Assembly: GCF_003144535.1 (NCBI RefSeq)
Contig: NZ_PHFJ01000001.1
Coordinates: forward strand, 434,001 to 498,000
Length of the DNA: 64,000 nucleotides
Reading direction: 5' to 3'
Origin: Proteus penneri
Lineage (GTDB): Bacteria > Pseudomonadota > Gammaproteobacteria > Enterobacterales > Enterobacteriaceae
In this document: in pieces, positions 56,191-64,000 of the stretch
Numbering within the stretch: position 1 is the first letter of the stretch
How the letters are laid out: each line of letters opens with the position of its first letter
Notes under the pieces: generated by a model
The model's database searches: none
What the model was told of the DNA's origin: nothing
The model's input: only the letters and a program-made list of their open reading frames with translations
Translations under genes and position numbers: made by a program

Positions 56191-58158
56191 CTAGTTTTCT
56201 CCAGATACATGCCCCATATTGGTTAACTGTTTTTTAGACCGTAATAAATGGAATGTACCGGTTAATAGGATCAAGGCGACACCTAAAAGGTCGGTATATA
56301 AGCCTGGTTTAATCATTAGAATTGCCGCTGCTGCAAATGCAATACGCTCAAACCACGTTGTTTTAATCATCCAAAAGTTTGCTGTTGCGATACTGAGTGC
56401 ATAAATTCCGACTAATGCAGTAATAATCATTAATCCAATGGAAAGTACACCTAAATTATCACCTTGCATCAGTAAAGCTGGGTTATAGACTAAAATAAAC
56501 GGAATAATAAAACCGGGAAGTGCTAAGCGAACCGCATCCCATGATGTTTGCATTGGATCAGCTCTTGCAATACTCGCTGCGGTATAACTTGCTAATGCTA
56601 CTGGTGGGGTAATATTGGATAAAGCACCAAACCAGAAAACAAAGAAGTGAGCCGCTAAAGGCATTACACCCGCTTTAATTAAAATAGGTGACACTGTAAC
56701 TGCTACGACAATATATAACGCTGTTGAAGGCAAGCCCATACTTAATACGATACACACCAGCATAACGACTAACAAGATCATCCATAAGGTGTTATCCGTC
56801 ATTGAAACAATATTAAAGGCGAGTGTTGCACCAATACCTGTCATCGTAACAACACAGATAATGACGCCAATGGCCGCACAAGCAACAGTCACTTGAACAG
56901 AACCACGAGCTGCTTCAGCTAAGGCGTCAGCCACTTTAGTTAATGTCATACGGACTGATTTATCAGGCGTTATCCAACTTGCAACAATAATGGTTAGAAT
57001 ACCTAAGAAACCGGCATAAATAGGTGTTTTCCCCACTAATAAGGTGCCAATAACAATAATTAAAGGTAGTAATAATAAACCTCGCGCTTTCAATACGGCT
57101 TTAACTTGTGGAATATTCTCTTTACTTAAACCTTTTAATCCTTGTTTTTTAGCTTCAATATCAATGGCCATAATTAAGGCTGCGTAATACAACAAGGCTG
57201 GAATAATTGCTGCAATAACAATGGTGGTATAAGAAATACCTAAAAATCCCGCCATAATAAATGCAGCAGCCCCCATAATAGGTGGCATTATCATACCGCC
57301 TGTTGATGCTGTCGCTTCTACGGCACCGGCAAAACGAGGCGTTAATCCAATGTTTTTCATTAAAGGAATGGTAAAAGTACCCGTTGTTGCGACGTTGGCG
57401 ACAGCACTACCACTTAATGAACCGGTTAATGCGGATGAAATAACGGCAACTTGGGCAGGCCCTCCACGACGACGACCAGCCATAGCCAATGCTAAATCAT
57501 TAAATAAAGCAGTAGCACCACTGACACTCAAGAATGAACCAAAGAGAATAAAGACCACAATAGCGGTGGAGGCCGTTGAAAGTGTAATACCAAAAATCCC
57601 TTCACTGGTCATAAATAAACGGTATAACAATCTTTCTACAGAAAATCCTGCATGACCGAAAATACCCATAAAATACTGACCAAATAAAGCATAGATAATG
57701 GCAAAAGTTGCAAGTCCTGGAATGAAATACCCAGTAGTTCTTCTTGCTGCTTCAAACAGTACAATAATTCCTAATATAGCCATGACATAATCGGTAGTAT
57801 TTGGAATACTTTTTCTCACAACGTGAAGATCAACGTAATTAAAGAAAAAGTAGCCATAACTGATTAATGTTAAAGCAATAAAAAGATAATCCCATCCATT
57901 AAATTTAGGCGTTGAAAAACGCTTGGAAAATGGAAACAAAATAAAGCCTAAAATTAAAATACCGCTAAGAAAAATCGTATTACGGTAAAATTCTTGAGTA
58001 TTTGATAATGCGTTGGAATAAATAGCGTAAAGCGAAATTAATATTGCAAGAGTCGTGGTAATTTTCAGGTAAATACCTGCAAGTTGGCGATTGCCGGAGC
58101 TTGCTTCTTTATCTAATGCAGGTGGCTCTACCGGAGTTAGGTGGTCATTGTTAGTCAT
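56191..58158 (-). CDS. TRAP transporter permease, fused small and large subunits
   Basis: This 655-residue inner-membrane protein joins the 4-helix DctQ-type part (about 30-150) to the 12-helix DctM-type part, as is usual for TAXI-TRAP systems. The segment GSLSGSAVANVATTGTFTIPLMK near residue 250, TASTGGMIMPPIMGAAAFIM and the later GLPSTALYIVVAV and FGALSNITPPVALA are family marks. It works with the binding protein encoded 12 bases upstream to take up an organic acid using the sodium gradient. Confidence 0.94.
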   Translation of the reverse strand: MTNNDHLTPVEPPALDKEASSGNRQLAGIYLKITTTLAILISLYAIYSNALSNTQEFYRNTIFLSGILILGFILFPFSKRFSTPKFNGWDYLFIALTLISYGYFFFNYVDLHVVRKSIPNTTDYVMAILGIIVLFEAARRTTGYFIPGLATFAIIYALFGQYFMGIFGHAGFSVERLLYRLFMTSEGIFGITLSTASTAIVVFILFGSFLSVSGATALFNDLALAMAGRRRGGPAQVAVISSALTGSLSGSAVANVATTGTFTIPLMKNIGLTPRFAGAVEATASTGGMIMPPIMGAAAFIMAGFLGISYTTIVIAAIIPALLYYAALIMAIDIEAKKQGLKGLSKENIPQVKAVLKARGLLLLPLIIVIGTLLVGKTPIYAGFLGILTIIVASWITPDKSVRMTLTKVADALAEAARGSVQVTVACAAIGVIICVVTMTGIGATLAFNIVSMTDNTLWMILLVVMLVCIVLSMGLPSTALYIVVAVTVSPILIKAGVMPLAAHFFVFWFGALSNITPPVALASYTAASIARADPMQTSWDAVRLALPGFIIPFILVYNPALLMQGDNLGVLSIGLMIITALVGIYALSIATANFWMIKTTWFERIAFAAAAILMIKPGLYTDLLGVALILLTGTFHLLRSKKQLTNMGHVSGEN

Positions 58159-58170
58159 AACTCACTCCTG

Positions 58171-59205
58171 TTATTTATTATTAGTCTGCGTTTGAGCTTC
58201 TGGTGGAATAAGGTAATCAGGGATCTCTAACCCGATTTCTTTGTAGTAGCGGTAAGCCCCTAGATGTAATGGTACAGAAACACCTTTTAATGCATTTTCT
58301 GTGGTGATGTACTTAGCTGCACTATGAACTTGGTGAACCTCAGGAAGGTTCTCAAACATGGTTTTTGTCAACTCATAAACCAGTTCGTCATCAATACTGG
58401 TTGTGGTCATTAAGATATTAGGTTGAGCAATCGTATTAACCATTTCAGTTTGACGAGGGTAGGTATTGGCGGGGATTTCAAAACGGAACCATGAATTCGC
58501 CACATGATTGATATCATCAAGTTGCTTATCTGTGACTTCGAGTAATTTTGCACTGACACCACTTGCGTACATATCAGTTACCGCAGAAGCGGGCACTCCA
58601 GCAGGTAATGCACCTCCATCAAGGCGACCATCTCGCATGGCAGAAACGGTATCGCCATATCCCAGATATTCAGGGGTAATATCTTTTTTAGTTAAATTAA
58701 CGCCTTGAAGAATAATAATCGTGGATTGTTCAGTACCACTAGCTTGAGGGCCTACAGAAAAGCTAGTCGCGCGAATATCGTCTAACGTGCCAGTTTTTAC
58801 TTTGTTATCCATTAAAACAAAGTGTTCAACATTAGGCCATAGCATAGAAATTGAGCGCAGATCTTTTTCTGGTTTGCCTTCAAAATTACGCACGCCTTCA
58901 TAAGCTTCTACGGCTAAAAGGCTTTGTAGTATTGAAAGTTGAGCTTCATTTTTCTGCATTAAATAGATATTTTCTATTGAGCCTGCAGAAGATTGTCCTG
59001 TGACTTGAACACCTCTATCCTTAAGATGTGTACTCCATACGTTTGCTAAACCCACTCCCATCGGATAATACGTTCCTCCTGTTGAAGCGGTTGCTACAGA
59101 GAGAAATTGTTTATTCGCATTCTCTTTTTTGCCGATTACTGCTAATGAGACAACAGCAATAACAGCAACAATACCGATGGCAAGCTTTGTTTTTCTTATT
59201 CTCAT
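58171..59205 (-). CDS. TAXI-family TRAP transporter binding protein
   Basis: This 344-residue protein captures the substrate in the periplasm. It starts with a signal or anchor helix (about 8-24, LAIGIVAVIAVVSLAVIG), followed by FLSVATASTGGTYYPMGVGLANVWS, the TAXI family opening. The ATG at 59205 with AGGAA upstream is chosen; the open frame runs 54 codons further without any sensible content. Glutamate or 2-oxoglutarate-like compounds are known substrates of the family. Confidence 0.93.
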   Translation of the reverse strand: MRIRKTKLAIGIVAVIAVVSLAVIGKKENANKQFLSVATASTGGTYYPMGVGLANVWSTHLKDRGVQVTGQSSAGSIENIYLMQKNEAQLSILQSLLAVEAYEGVRNFEGKPEKDLRSISMLWPNVEHFVLMDNKVKTGTLDDIRATSFSVGPQASGTEQSTIIILQGVNLTKKDITPEYLGYGDTVSAMRDGRLDGGALPAGVPASAVTDMYASGVSAKLLEVTDKQLDDINHVANSWFRFEIPANTYPRQTEMVNTIAQPNILMTTTSIDDELVYELTKTMFENLPEVHQVHSAAKYITTENALKGVSVPLHLGAYRYYKEIGLEIPDYLIPPEAQTQTNNK

Positions 59206-59252
59206 GATGTTGTTCCTGTACATAAAAACGCAGGTGAATGTTTCACACCAAC

Positions 59253-59262
59253 TTGTATACAA
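59253..59262. promoter_or_regulatory. FadR/GntR-type operator candidate
   Basis: TTGTATACAA is a perfect palindrome 48 bases before the TAXI gene. It fits the T-x-G-T-n-n-n-A-C-x-A pattern bound by FCD-type GntR regulators, and such a regulator is encoded in this operon. Confidence 0.6.
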
Positions 59263-59594
59263 CATGACAACTTTTATAGAAATAAGGAACGTTAAGAAAT
59301 TGTGAGGTAGGTTAATTAAATTGAAACAAAAAAATAACACTTTGTGATCAATATAGTAATTATGCAATTTTTAATCATAATTATGGTGATAATCATAAAA
59401 CACAAAAGAAAATATTAATAACTTGCTAGCGAAACGATAAAATTAGCTAAAAAATAGCCTATTAATCGATAATAAAAAATAAAATGAAAAAATAGACGGA
59501 TCAGAAAATCGTTAAATCATCTGATAAAGAAAGGAGAAAAATAGGCTATTTTAGTGTTAAGAAAATAAGTAAAGTTTAGTAATAATTACAGACC
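59263..59594. other. gap between the TRAP operon and the DedA gene
   Basis: No gene is seen. A weak ATCAGA / TCTGAT hairpin near 59500-59523 could end the DedA/ECF transcript on the minus strand; the rest is featureless and AT-rich. Confidence 0.35.
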
Positions 59595-60107
59595 TTATAG
59601 CGCAATGGAAAGTACACCTGTCGCAATCAGCACAAACATCGCTGACCAAATTAATGCAGAAATAGCACTGGTAATGTAAATACCGTATGTAGGTAGTTTT
59701 AGCAAACCGGCACTGAAAGGGGTTAAATAACGAAATACTGCAAGGAATCGAGAAATAAATAAAATGTAGTGAGTTTTATTTTTCAGTAGTTGCTGAACAC
59801 GATTAATTTTTGCCTGATAACGCTTAACCCATGCTTTAAGTCGAGGAAATCGATAAATAGAACGACCTAATTCATAACTAATAATTGAGCCTAAAAGTGC
59901 GCCACAACTGGTTGCTAACCAAAGAAAAACGGGTGAATAAAAAGGTAAGCAGGCACTGAAAATAAAGATTAACATTAAAGATGCAGGAGGCAAGAATGAA
60001 GAAATACCAATAGTCGATTTTCCTGCTGTGATTAATATAATGGAAAGAAAAAGTGTAATAGGAGATAAATGACCCAATGAATTTAATAGAGAGTGAATAA
60101 GTTCCAT
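59595..60107 (-). CDS. DedA family membrane protein
   Basis: This 170-residue inner-membrane protein has the DedA/VTT motif LGSIISYELGRSIYRF near residue 72 and FISRFLAVFRYLTPFSAGLLKLP near residue 116, with about five hydrophobic segments. DedA proteins help recycle lipid carriers such as undecaprenyl phosphate. It is a little shorter than common members (about 200) at the C-terminal end. It lies 68 bases after the ECF genes on the same strand and might be read with them. Confidence 0.88.
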   Translation of the reverse strand: MELIHSLLNSLGHLSPITLFLSIILITAGKSTIGISSFLPPASLMLIFIFSACLPFYSPVFLWLATSCGALLGSIISYELGRSIYRFPRLKAWVKRYQAKINRVQQLLKNKTHYILFISRFLAVFRYLTPFSAGLLKLPTYGIYITSAISALIWSAMFVLIATGVLSIAL

Positions 60108-60175
60108 TTTATTGTCTCCAACAAGAAAATAAACAACAACGAAGACTAATAATAGATAAATAAACCTTAAGAGTA

Positions 60176-60997
60176 TTATGCGTTAATTTGACGATTTTTA
60201 TTCATTTCAACTAGCATTGTAGCCCATTCAATGGGAGAATTTTTAATCGGTAATTTTAACTTTTGGCTTAATGAGTATAGCGTAGGTGCAGGTATATCTG
60301 AAAGGGATTGCAGTGTTGAACTCATTAATACGCTTTCAGGGGTGCCATCAGCAATTAGTTTTCCTGAAGATAAATGGATAATCCGCTGAAAATGACGCGC
60401 CGTAAAATCAAGATCATGGCTTATAGCAAGAACAGATGTGCCTAATGTTTTTTGTACCTGAAGCCAGTTCTCAAAGCATGTTAGCCAATATGCATCGAAA
60501 TCGCGAGTCGGTTCATCAAGCAGTAATATTTGAGGAGATAAAATACTCAAACTAGCGACAGCAACCATTCTGCGTTGACCTGCGTGTAAATCTAAAGGAT
60601 GAACATCAGCAACATCACTTAAACCGCAAAGCATCAATGTTTCATCTAAACGTTTTTTAATCTCTTCTTTAGAAAACTTGCGTTGCTTTAGGCCAAAAGA
60701 GACTTCTTTTTCTACTGTATTATGAAATATTTGTCGTTCAGGTTCTTGGAATAATACACCAATATATTGAGCACGTTGCTCAGCTTTCATTTGAGATAAT
60801 GACTGATGGTTGAGTGTTACTTCACCTTCATTTGGCGTTAACAATCCTGCAATTAAACGTAATAAGGTTGATTTACCCGCACCATTATCACCAACGAGTG
60901 TTATCCATTCACCTTGATTTAACGTTAAAGATAATTGAGAAATACAGGGGGGAACATCCTCACTCCAACGATAAGTCACTTTATTAAGCTGTAACAT
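60176..60997 (-). CDS. ECF transporter ATPase (second ATPase subunit)
   Basis: This 273-residue ABC ATPase has Walker A GDNGAGKSTLL near residue 40, Q-loop LFQEPERQIFH, Walker B ILLLDEPTRDFD and H-loop ISHD. The ABC signature reads DLHAGQRRM in place of LSGGQ, a variant worth noting. The ATG at 60997 has AAGGAA upstream and lies 14 bases inside the end of the other ATPase gene; the longer frame overlaps it more and has no ribosome binding site. Confidence 0.9.
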   Translation of the reverse strand: MLQLNKVTYRWSEDVPPCISQLSLTLNQGEWITLVGDNGAGKSTLLRLIAGLLTPNEGEVTLNHQSLSQMKAEQRAQYIGVLFQEPERQIFHNTVEKEVSFGLKQRKFSKEEIKKRLDETLMLCGLSDVADVHPLDLHAGQRRMVAVASLSILSPQILLLDEPTRDFDAYWLTCFENWLQVQKTLGTSVLAISHDLDFTARHFQRIIHLSSGKLIADGTPESVLMSSTLQSLSDIPAPTLYSLSQKLKLPIKNSPIEWATMLVEMNKNRQINA

Positions 60998-61826
60998 AGA
61001 ATTCCTTAAAAGCTTTAAGTAAAGCTTTATCGTTATGTACAATATTTTTATTCCAATGATGATTTTCAATTAACCAATTTAAAGCTAGCCAAGCATCAGG
61101 TGCATTAATTGTTGTAAATAAAAAAGGAAATATATCTTCTAAGGCGCCTGCTACTTTTGTTTTTCCGGCTTCTAATAATAAAAATTGTTCACTCAGTGTT
61201 ATTGCTGGCAATAAGTTACGTTCAAAAATAATCACACTACATTTGTGCTCTTGTGCATACTGTTTAATGCGTTGTTGCAATTGTTGTGTTGCATTCGGTG
61301 TTAAACGACTAAATGCTTCATCAAGTAATAATAATTTGGGATGCATAGCAAGAGCGCTTGCAATCACAACACGCTGTGCCTCTCCACCAGAAAGAGTAGA
61401 AGGGGGGCGAAAACGAAGGTTGTCACATTGTGTTAACTTCATTGCTTCTTTTATACGAAATCGAACTTCATTATCACTTAGCCCTAAATTTTCAGGGCCA
61501 AAAGCAATCTCTTGCTCTACTGTAAAAGCACAACCTGAAAGTTGTAATTGAGGGGATTGTTGAACAAGTTGTCTTCCTGGGGCGAGTGATACTAACCGAC
61601 CCTTATCTAGAGCAATGTTTTGTACAATACCCAAGCCTTGTACAGAGCCTGTTAATAAATCGGGATACCAACCTGCTAATAGCTGGGCAAGAAGACTTTT
61701 TCCACTGCCATTTCCTCCCAAAACAACAAGCCATTCCCCTTGTTTTAGTTGCAGATCAATAGGGCCAAGAATAGGTTTTTCGTCGCCTTTGGGGGTAAAA
61801 CTAAATTGCTGAAGATTTAATACCAT
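60984..61826 (-). CDS. ECF transporter ATPase (first ATPase subunit)
   Basis: This 280-residue ABC ATPase has Walker A GGNGSGKSLL near residue 35, signature LSGGEAQR, Walker B LLLLDEAFSRL; the H-loop histidine appears replaced (IIFERNL). Together with the second ATPase it powers the energy-coupling module. The ATG at 61826 overlaps the stop of the T-component gene (ATGGTATTAA), a sign of coupled translation. Confidence 0.92.
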   Translation of the reverse strand: MVLNLQQFSFTPKGDEKPILGPIDLQLKQGEWLVVLGGNGSGKSLLAQLLAGWYPDLLTGSVQGLGIVQNIALDKGRLVSLAPGRQLVQQSPQLQLSGCAFTVEQEIAFGPENLGLSDNEVRFRIKEAMKLTQCDNLRFRPPSTLSGGEAQRVVIASALAMHPKLLLLDEAFSRLTPNATQQLQQRIKQYAQEHKCSVIIFERNLLPAITLSEQFLLLEAGKTKVAGALEDIFPFLFTTINAPDAWLALNWLIENHHWNKNIVHNDKALLKAFKEFYVTA

Positions 61827-62521
61827 AGCCAAATAACTCCTTCAACAAAGATAAGCAGTAAAATAAAATAGCGTAACATCTCTTGTAGTGGTGTATCGAC
61901 AGGAGGAGAAAGCGTGGTACGTTTTGCAATAATACGAAATCCTCGCATATCTAATGCAGCACTACGAATAGTCAAATCACTTAATACATGACTAATCAGT
62001 GGTAGGATAATGGCAGGTAATGTTATTAGGCGTTGCCAAAATGAACCATCAAGAGGTACACCTCGTGCTAATTGTGCTTCTCTTATATTGTGTAATTGTT
62101 GGCGTAGCTGTTCTACAAGTAACAAAGGACCTGCAAATAAATAGGAAAGGCTTATAGGTAGGCGGCTAGCAAATAAGGCTCTAATAAATTGTTCAGTTGT
62201 AGTGTACTGCAACCACAATTGAGCACCACTTATTATTGCTAATAATCTTAGCCATAGCGTTATTGCCATGGTTTGTTTACTGGTATCTAAAATGCCACCT
62301 GTTAACCAATAAGCAAGCCAACCGCTATGAACTAACCATAAACCTATCGCCATGGGGATCATCAGCCATGCAATAAGACGCCAACGCCAGCGAGAGGCTT
62401 TCCAAAGTAATAAGCCAATAAAAGTACCACTGCTGATAATCAACAGTGGTAAGCTTAATGATAAGAAAAGCACACTAGCACTTAGCCAAAGCCATAATGC
62501 CAGTGAGGTAAAGGGATGCAT
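61817..62521 (-). CDS. ECF transporter transmembrane component (EcfT/CbiQ type)
   Basis: This 234-residue protein has five or six helices and the two coupling-helix motifs ending in Arg-Gly that dock on the ATPases: REAQLARGVP near residue 140 and RSAALDMRGF near 195. It joins the two ATPases to the substrate-binding S component encoded just upstream. Confidence 0.92.
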   Translation of the reverse strand: MHPFTSLALWLWLSASVLFLSLSLPLLIISSGTFIGLLLWKASRWRWRLIAWLMIPMAIGLWLVHSGWLAYWLTGGILDTSKQTMAITLWLRLLAIISGAQLWLQYTTTEQFIRALFASRLPISLSYLFAGPLLLVEQLRQQLHNIREAQLARGVPLDGSFWQRLITLPAIILPLISHVLSDLTIRSAALDMRGFRIIAKRTTLSPPVDTPLQEMLRYFILLLIFVEGVIWLWY

Positions 62522-62523
62522 TA

Positions 62524-63105
62524 TTAGCGAACCTTAGCCATTGCAGGAAAATTACGTTGTGTTCTTTGAGGTAATTGACGTACTAATAACCAAGCAATAA
62601 TCGCTGATAATATTTTATCGGCGAGATTGGCACCTAATACAGTGATTGCAACGGATTCAATCAGCCCTTCACCAACCGCATGGAAATAAGCGACAAAGAA
62701 ATCTGCACCACTGCCTGTGGCACCACCAAATAAATAAGTACGAATTGGAACGGCAACGATCATTAACGCTAAAGTAATAATAGTGCCTGAGCCAATAACT
62801 CGAATTAATGAACGAAAACCGCCTGCACGCGCTAATAAACCTGCACTTAATCCTATCATCATGGCAACGGGTGCAAATGCAGCCGCTATTGGACCACTAA
62901 TTAATCCCCATAATAAGTTGGTTAATAATCCAGTAAATAATGCAACCCATGGGCCACCTAATAAGGCACAAATAAGTGTACCGATAGAGTCTAAAAAGAT
63001 AGGAAGTTTGACCATTGAGGTGATTTGACCACCGATCATATTTATTGCAATAGAAACGACAATGAGCACAAGAGTGCGGCTCGAAATTTGAGGAGTTGTA
63101 GACAT
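62524..63105 (-). CDS. ECF transporter substrate-binding (S) component, substrate unknown
   Basis: This 193-residue membrane protein has six hydrophobic segments and the typical S-component opening (VKLPIFLDSIGTLICALLGGPWVALFTG read in parts, about 33-62, and NLLWGLISGP). I cannot match it to a named vitamin family such as ThiT, RibU or BioY. It sits between DUF296 and the T component, only two bases from the latter. Confidence 0.85.
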   Translation of the reverse strand: MSTTPQISSRTLVLIVVSIAINMIGGQITSMVKLPIFLDSIGTLICALLGGPWVALFTGLLTNLLWGLISGPIAAAFAPVAMMIGLSAGLLARAGGFRSLIRVIGSGTIITLALMIVAVPIRTYLFGGATGSGADFFVAYFHAVGEGLIESVAITVLGANLADKILSAIIAWLLVRQLPQRTQRNFPAMAKVR

Positions 63106-63185
63106 AGTTTAAAAAGCCTTTACAAAGGATAGTTATTATTGGTTTTATTATTTTGCGTCAATAAGGTTCTCTGCAAAAAAGACGA

Positions 63186-63611
63186 TTAACGCGGTGTGAT
63201 GACCAACTCCTCATAACCAGAGTATTCACAAGGCTGACGGCTAAAAGTCACTTGCTCTAACTCACCAATAACGAGCTCTAGCGTCGTGCGCACTATACAA
63301 CCTGGCATCATATGTCCACCACACATAATTCCATTTTCATCTGATACGGCTAAATGAAGATGCTCGCCGGTGGCATCTAATGTGCCAATCAGTGAGACAA
63401 CTTCGAATTTACCAGTAAGATAGCGATTTTCTTCGCGTCCTGCAAAGCGCAATGCAACATCGGTTAGGCTACCTACACAACCTGCAATGTAAGACGATTG
63501 CAGTTGATTATCGGCGATTATCTGTCGTAATGCCACAATCACATCTTCACCTGGAATAAGGCGAACCGCAATAAAGCGGACATGAGAAGAGGGACACTGT
63601 GTTTGAGACAT
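63186..63611 (-). CDS. DUF296 (PPC domain) protein, first gene of the ECF operon
   Basis: This 141-residue cytoplasmic protein has the PPC/DUF296 fold marks: FIAVRLIPGEDVIVAL, SYIAGCVGSL near 40 and GTLDATGEHLHLAVSDENG...GGHMMPG. His84, His86 and His100 correspond to the three-histidine metal site of this family (seen in related structures with zinc). It is sometimes labelled DNA-binding because a plant AT-hook protein carries the domain, but this protein lacks an AT hook. Its place suggests a role in using or sensing the ECF substrate. Confidence 0.88.
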   Translation of the reverse strand: MSQTQCPSSHVRFIAVRLIPGEDVIVALRQIIADNQLQSSYIAGCVGSLTDVALRFAGREENRYLTGKFEVVSLIGTLDATGEHLHLAVSDENGIMCGGHMMPGCIVRTTLELVIGELEQVTFSRQPCEYSGYEELVITPR

Positions 63612-64000
63612 GATGATTTACCTTATGATTAATTGCACCGCATTAGTGAAGTTAGCTAATTCTAAAGGTTGTTATTATTAGGCGAGATAAGAGTAAATAC
63701 AATTTATTCTGTTTATAAGATAGAAAAGGGCATATAACCTAATTTATCTTTAAACTCGATTTTGCAGTATTACTCTTTATAATCGTTACCAGTATTACTG
63801 ACTAAAGCTGTAGCATTCCAACATTTCATATTTACTATTGTATTGTACGGAATTTTGGCAAAGTGGATTTGCTACCTGTTCTGTTGATAAGCAGATGGTT
63901 AGTGTGGTAACTATAAACGACAATGATTTTATAATATTTTTAAATCTTAATGTTGTTCCTTTTATTATAGCGTATTTGATTAATGATTTTTATAGTGTTT
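63612..64000. other. upstream region of the ECF operon
   Basis: No gene is seen. I searched by eye for vitamin riboswitch cores (thiamine, cobalamin, flavin) and found none, which leaves the substrate of the ECF operon open. AAGG before the DUF296 ATG is its ribosome binding site. Confidence 0.4.

Noticed and set aside
63612-64000. Vitamin riboswitch before the ECF operon
   Set aside because: No thiamine, cobalamin or flavin riboswitch core was visible on the minus strand.
1-64000. tRNA, CRISPR array, insertion sequence or prophage
   Set aside because: No cloverleaf, regularly spaced repeats, transposase, integrase or phage structural gene was seen in any part of the window.

Overview
The window reads as chromosome of a Proteus species, most likely of the P. 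vulgaris / P. penneri / P. hauseri group. The DNA is visibly AT-rich, the core genes are close to enterobacterial orthologues (oppABCDF, betTIBA, codBA, hemB, phoH, yjjPB, yecF), a MrpJ-type regulator heads a fimbrial operon, and a HugA/CumA-type class A cefuroximase stands next to its own LysR regulator. This assignment rests on recalled family knowledge, not on a database search.

Layout. 0.5-8 kb: two tandem oppA genes followed by oppBCDF (oligopeptide ABC importer). 8.7-15.5 kb: a very AT-rich chaperone-usher fimbrial operon with a MrpJ-like regulator in front, then major pilin, minor pilin, chaperone, usher, adhesin and a second minor pilin. 15.5-23 kb: a Tat-exported HisC-like aminotransferase, then choline uptake and conversion to glycine betaine (betT divergent from betIBA). 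23-26 kb: cytosine permease and deaminase (codBA) behind a good PurR-box candidate. 26-37.6 kb: housekeeping and small genes: a LMW-phosphatase-like pair, HIT protein, hemB, yecF, NAD(P)HX dehydratase, two UspF-like proteins flanking a 2-TM channel-like protein, the yjjP/yjjB succinate exporter, periplasmic endonuclease I with an extra C-terminal domain, and phoH behind a Pho box and a terminator-bearing leader. 38-43.7 kb: a second fimbrial operon (pilin, chaperone, usher, adhesin, second chaperone). 43.7-50.8 kb: Fur-box-controlled siderophore-interacting reductase, DUF805 protein, a CIO-type cytochrome bd operon whose subunit I gene is interrupted by one in-frame TGA, then ydcR and ves. 50.8-54.2 kb: LysE exporter divergent from an Lrp regulator, and the beta-lactamase/regulator pair. 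54.2-59.2 kb: TAXI-TRAP transporter, FadR-type regulator and L-2-hydroxyglutarate oxidase in one operon. 59.6-63.6 kb: DedA protein and a complete ECF-type vitamin/metal transporter operon that starts with a DUF296 protein.

How parts fit together. Several blocks are complete transport-plus-catabolism units with their own control sites: choline to betaine (BetI-like operators), cytosine to uracil (PurR), phosphate-starvation PhoH (Pho box), iron release (Fur) and an organic-acid unit (a TTGTATACAA operator). The least explained pieces are the USP / channel-like / USP cluster, the ECF transporter linked to DUF296, the basic small protein paired with a LMW-phosphatase-like protein, and the interrupted cydA-like gene. 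No tRNA, rRNA, CRISPR array, insertion sequence or prophage gene was seen.
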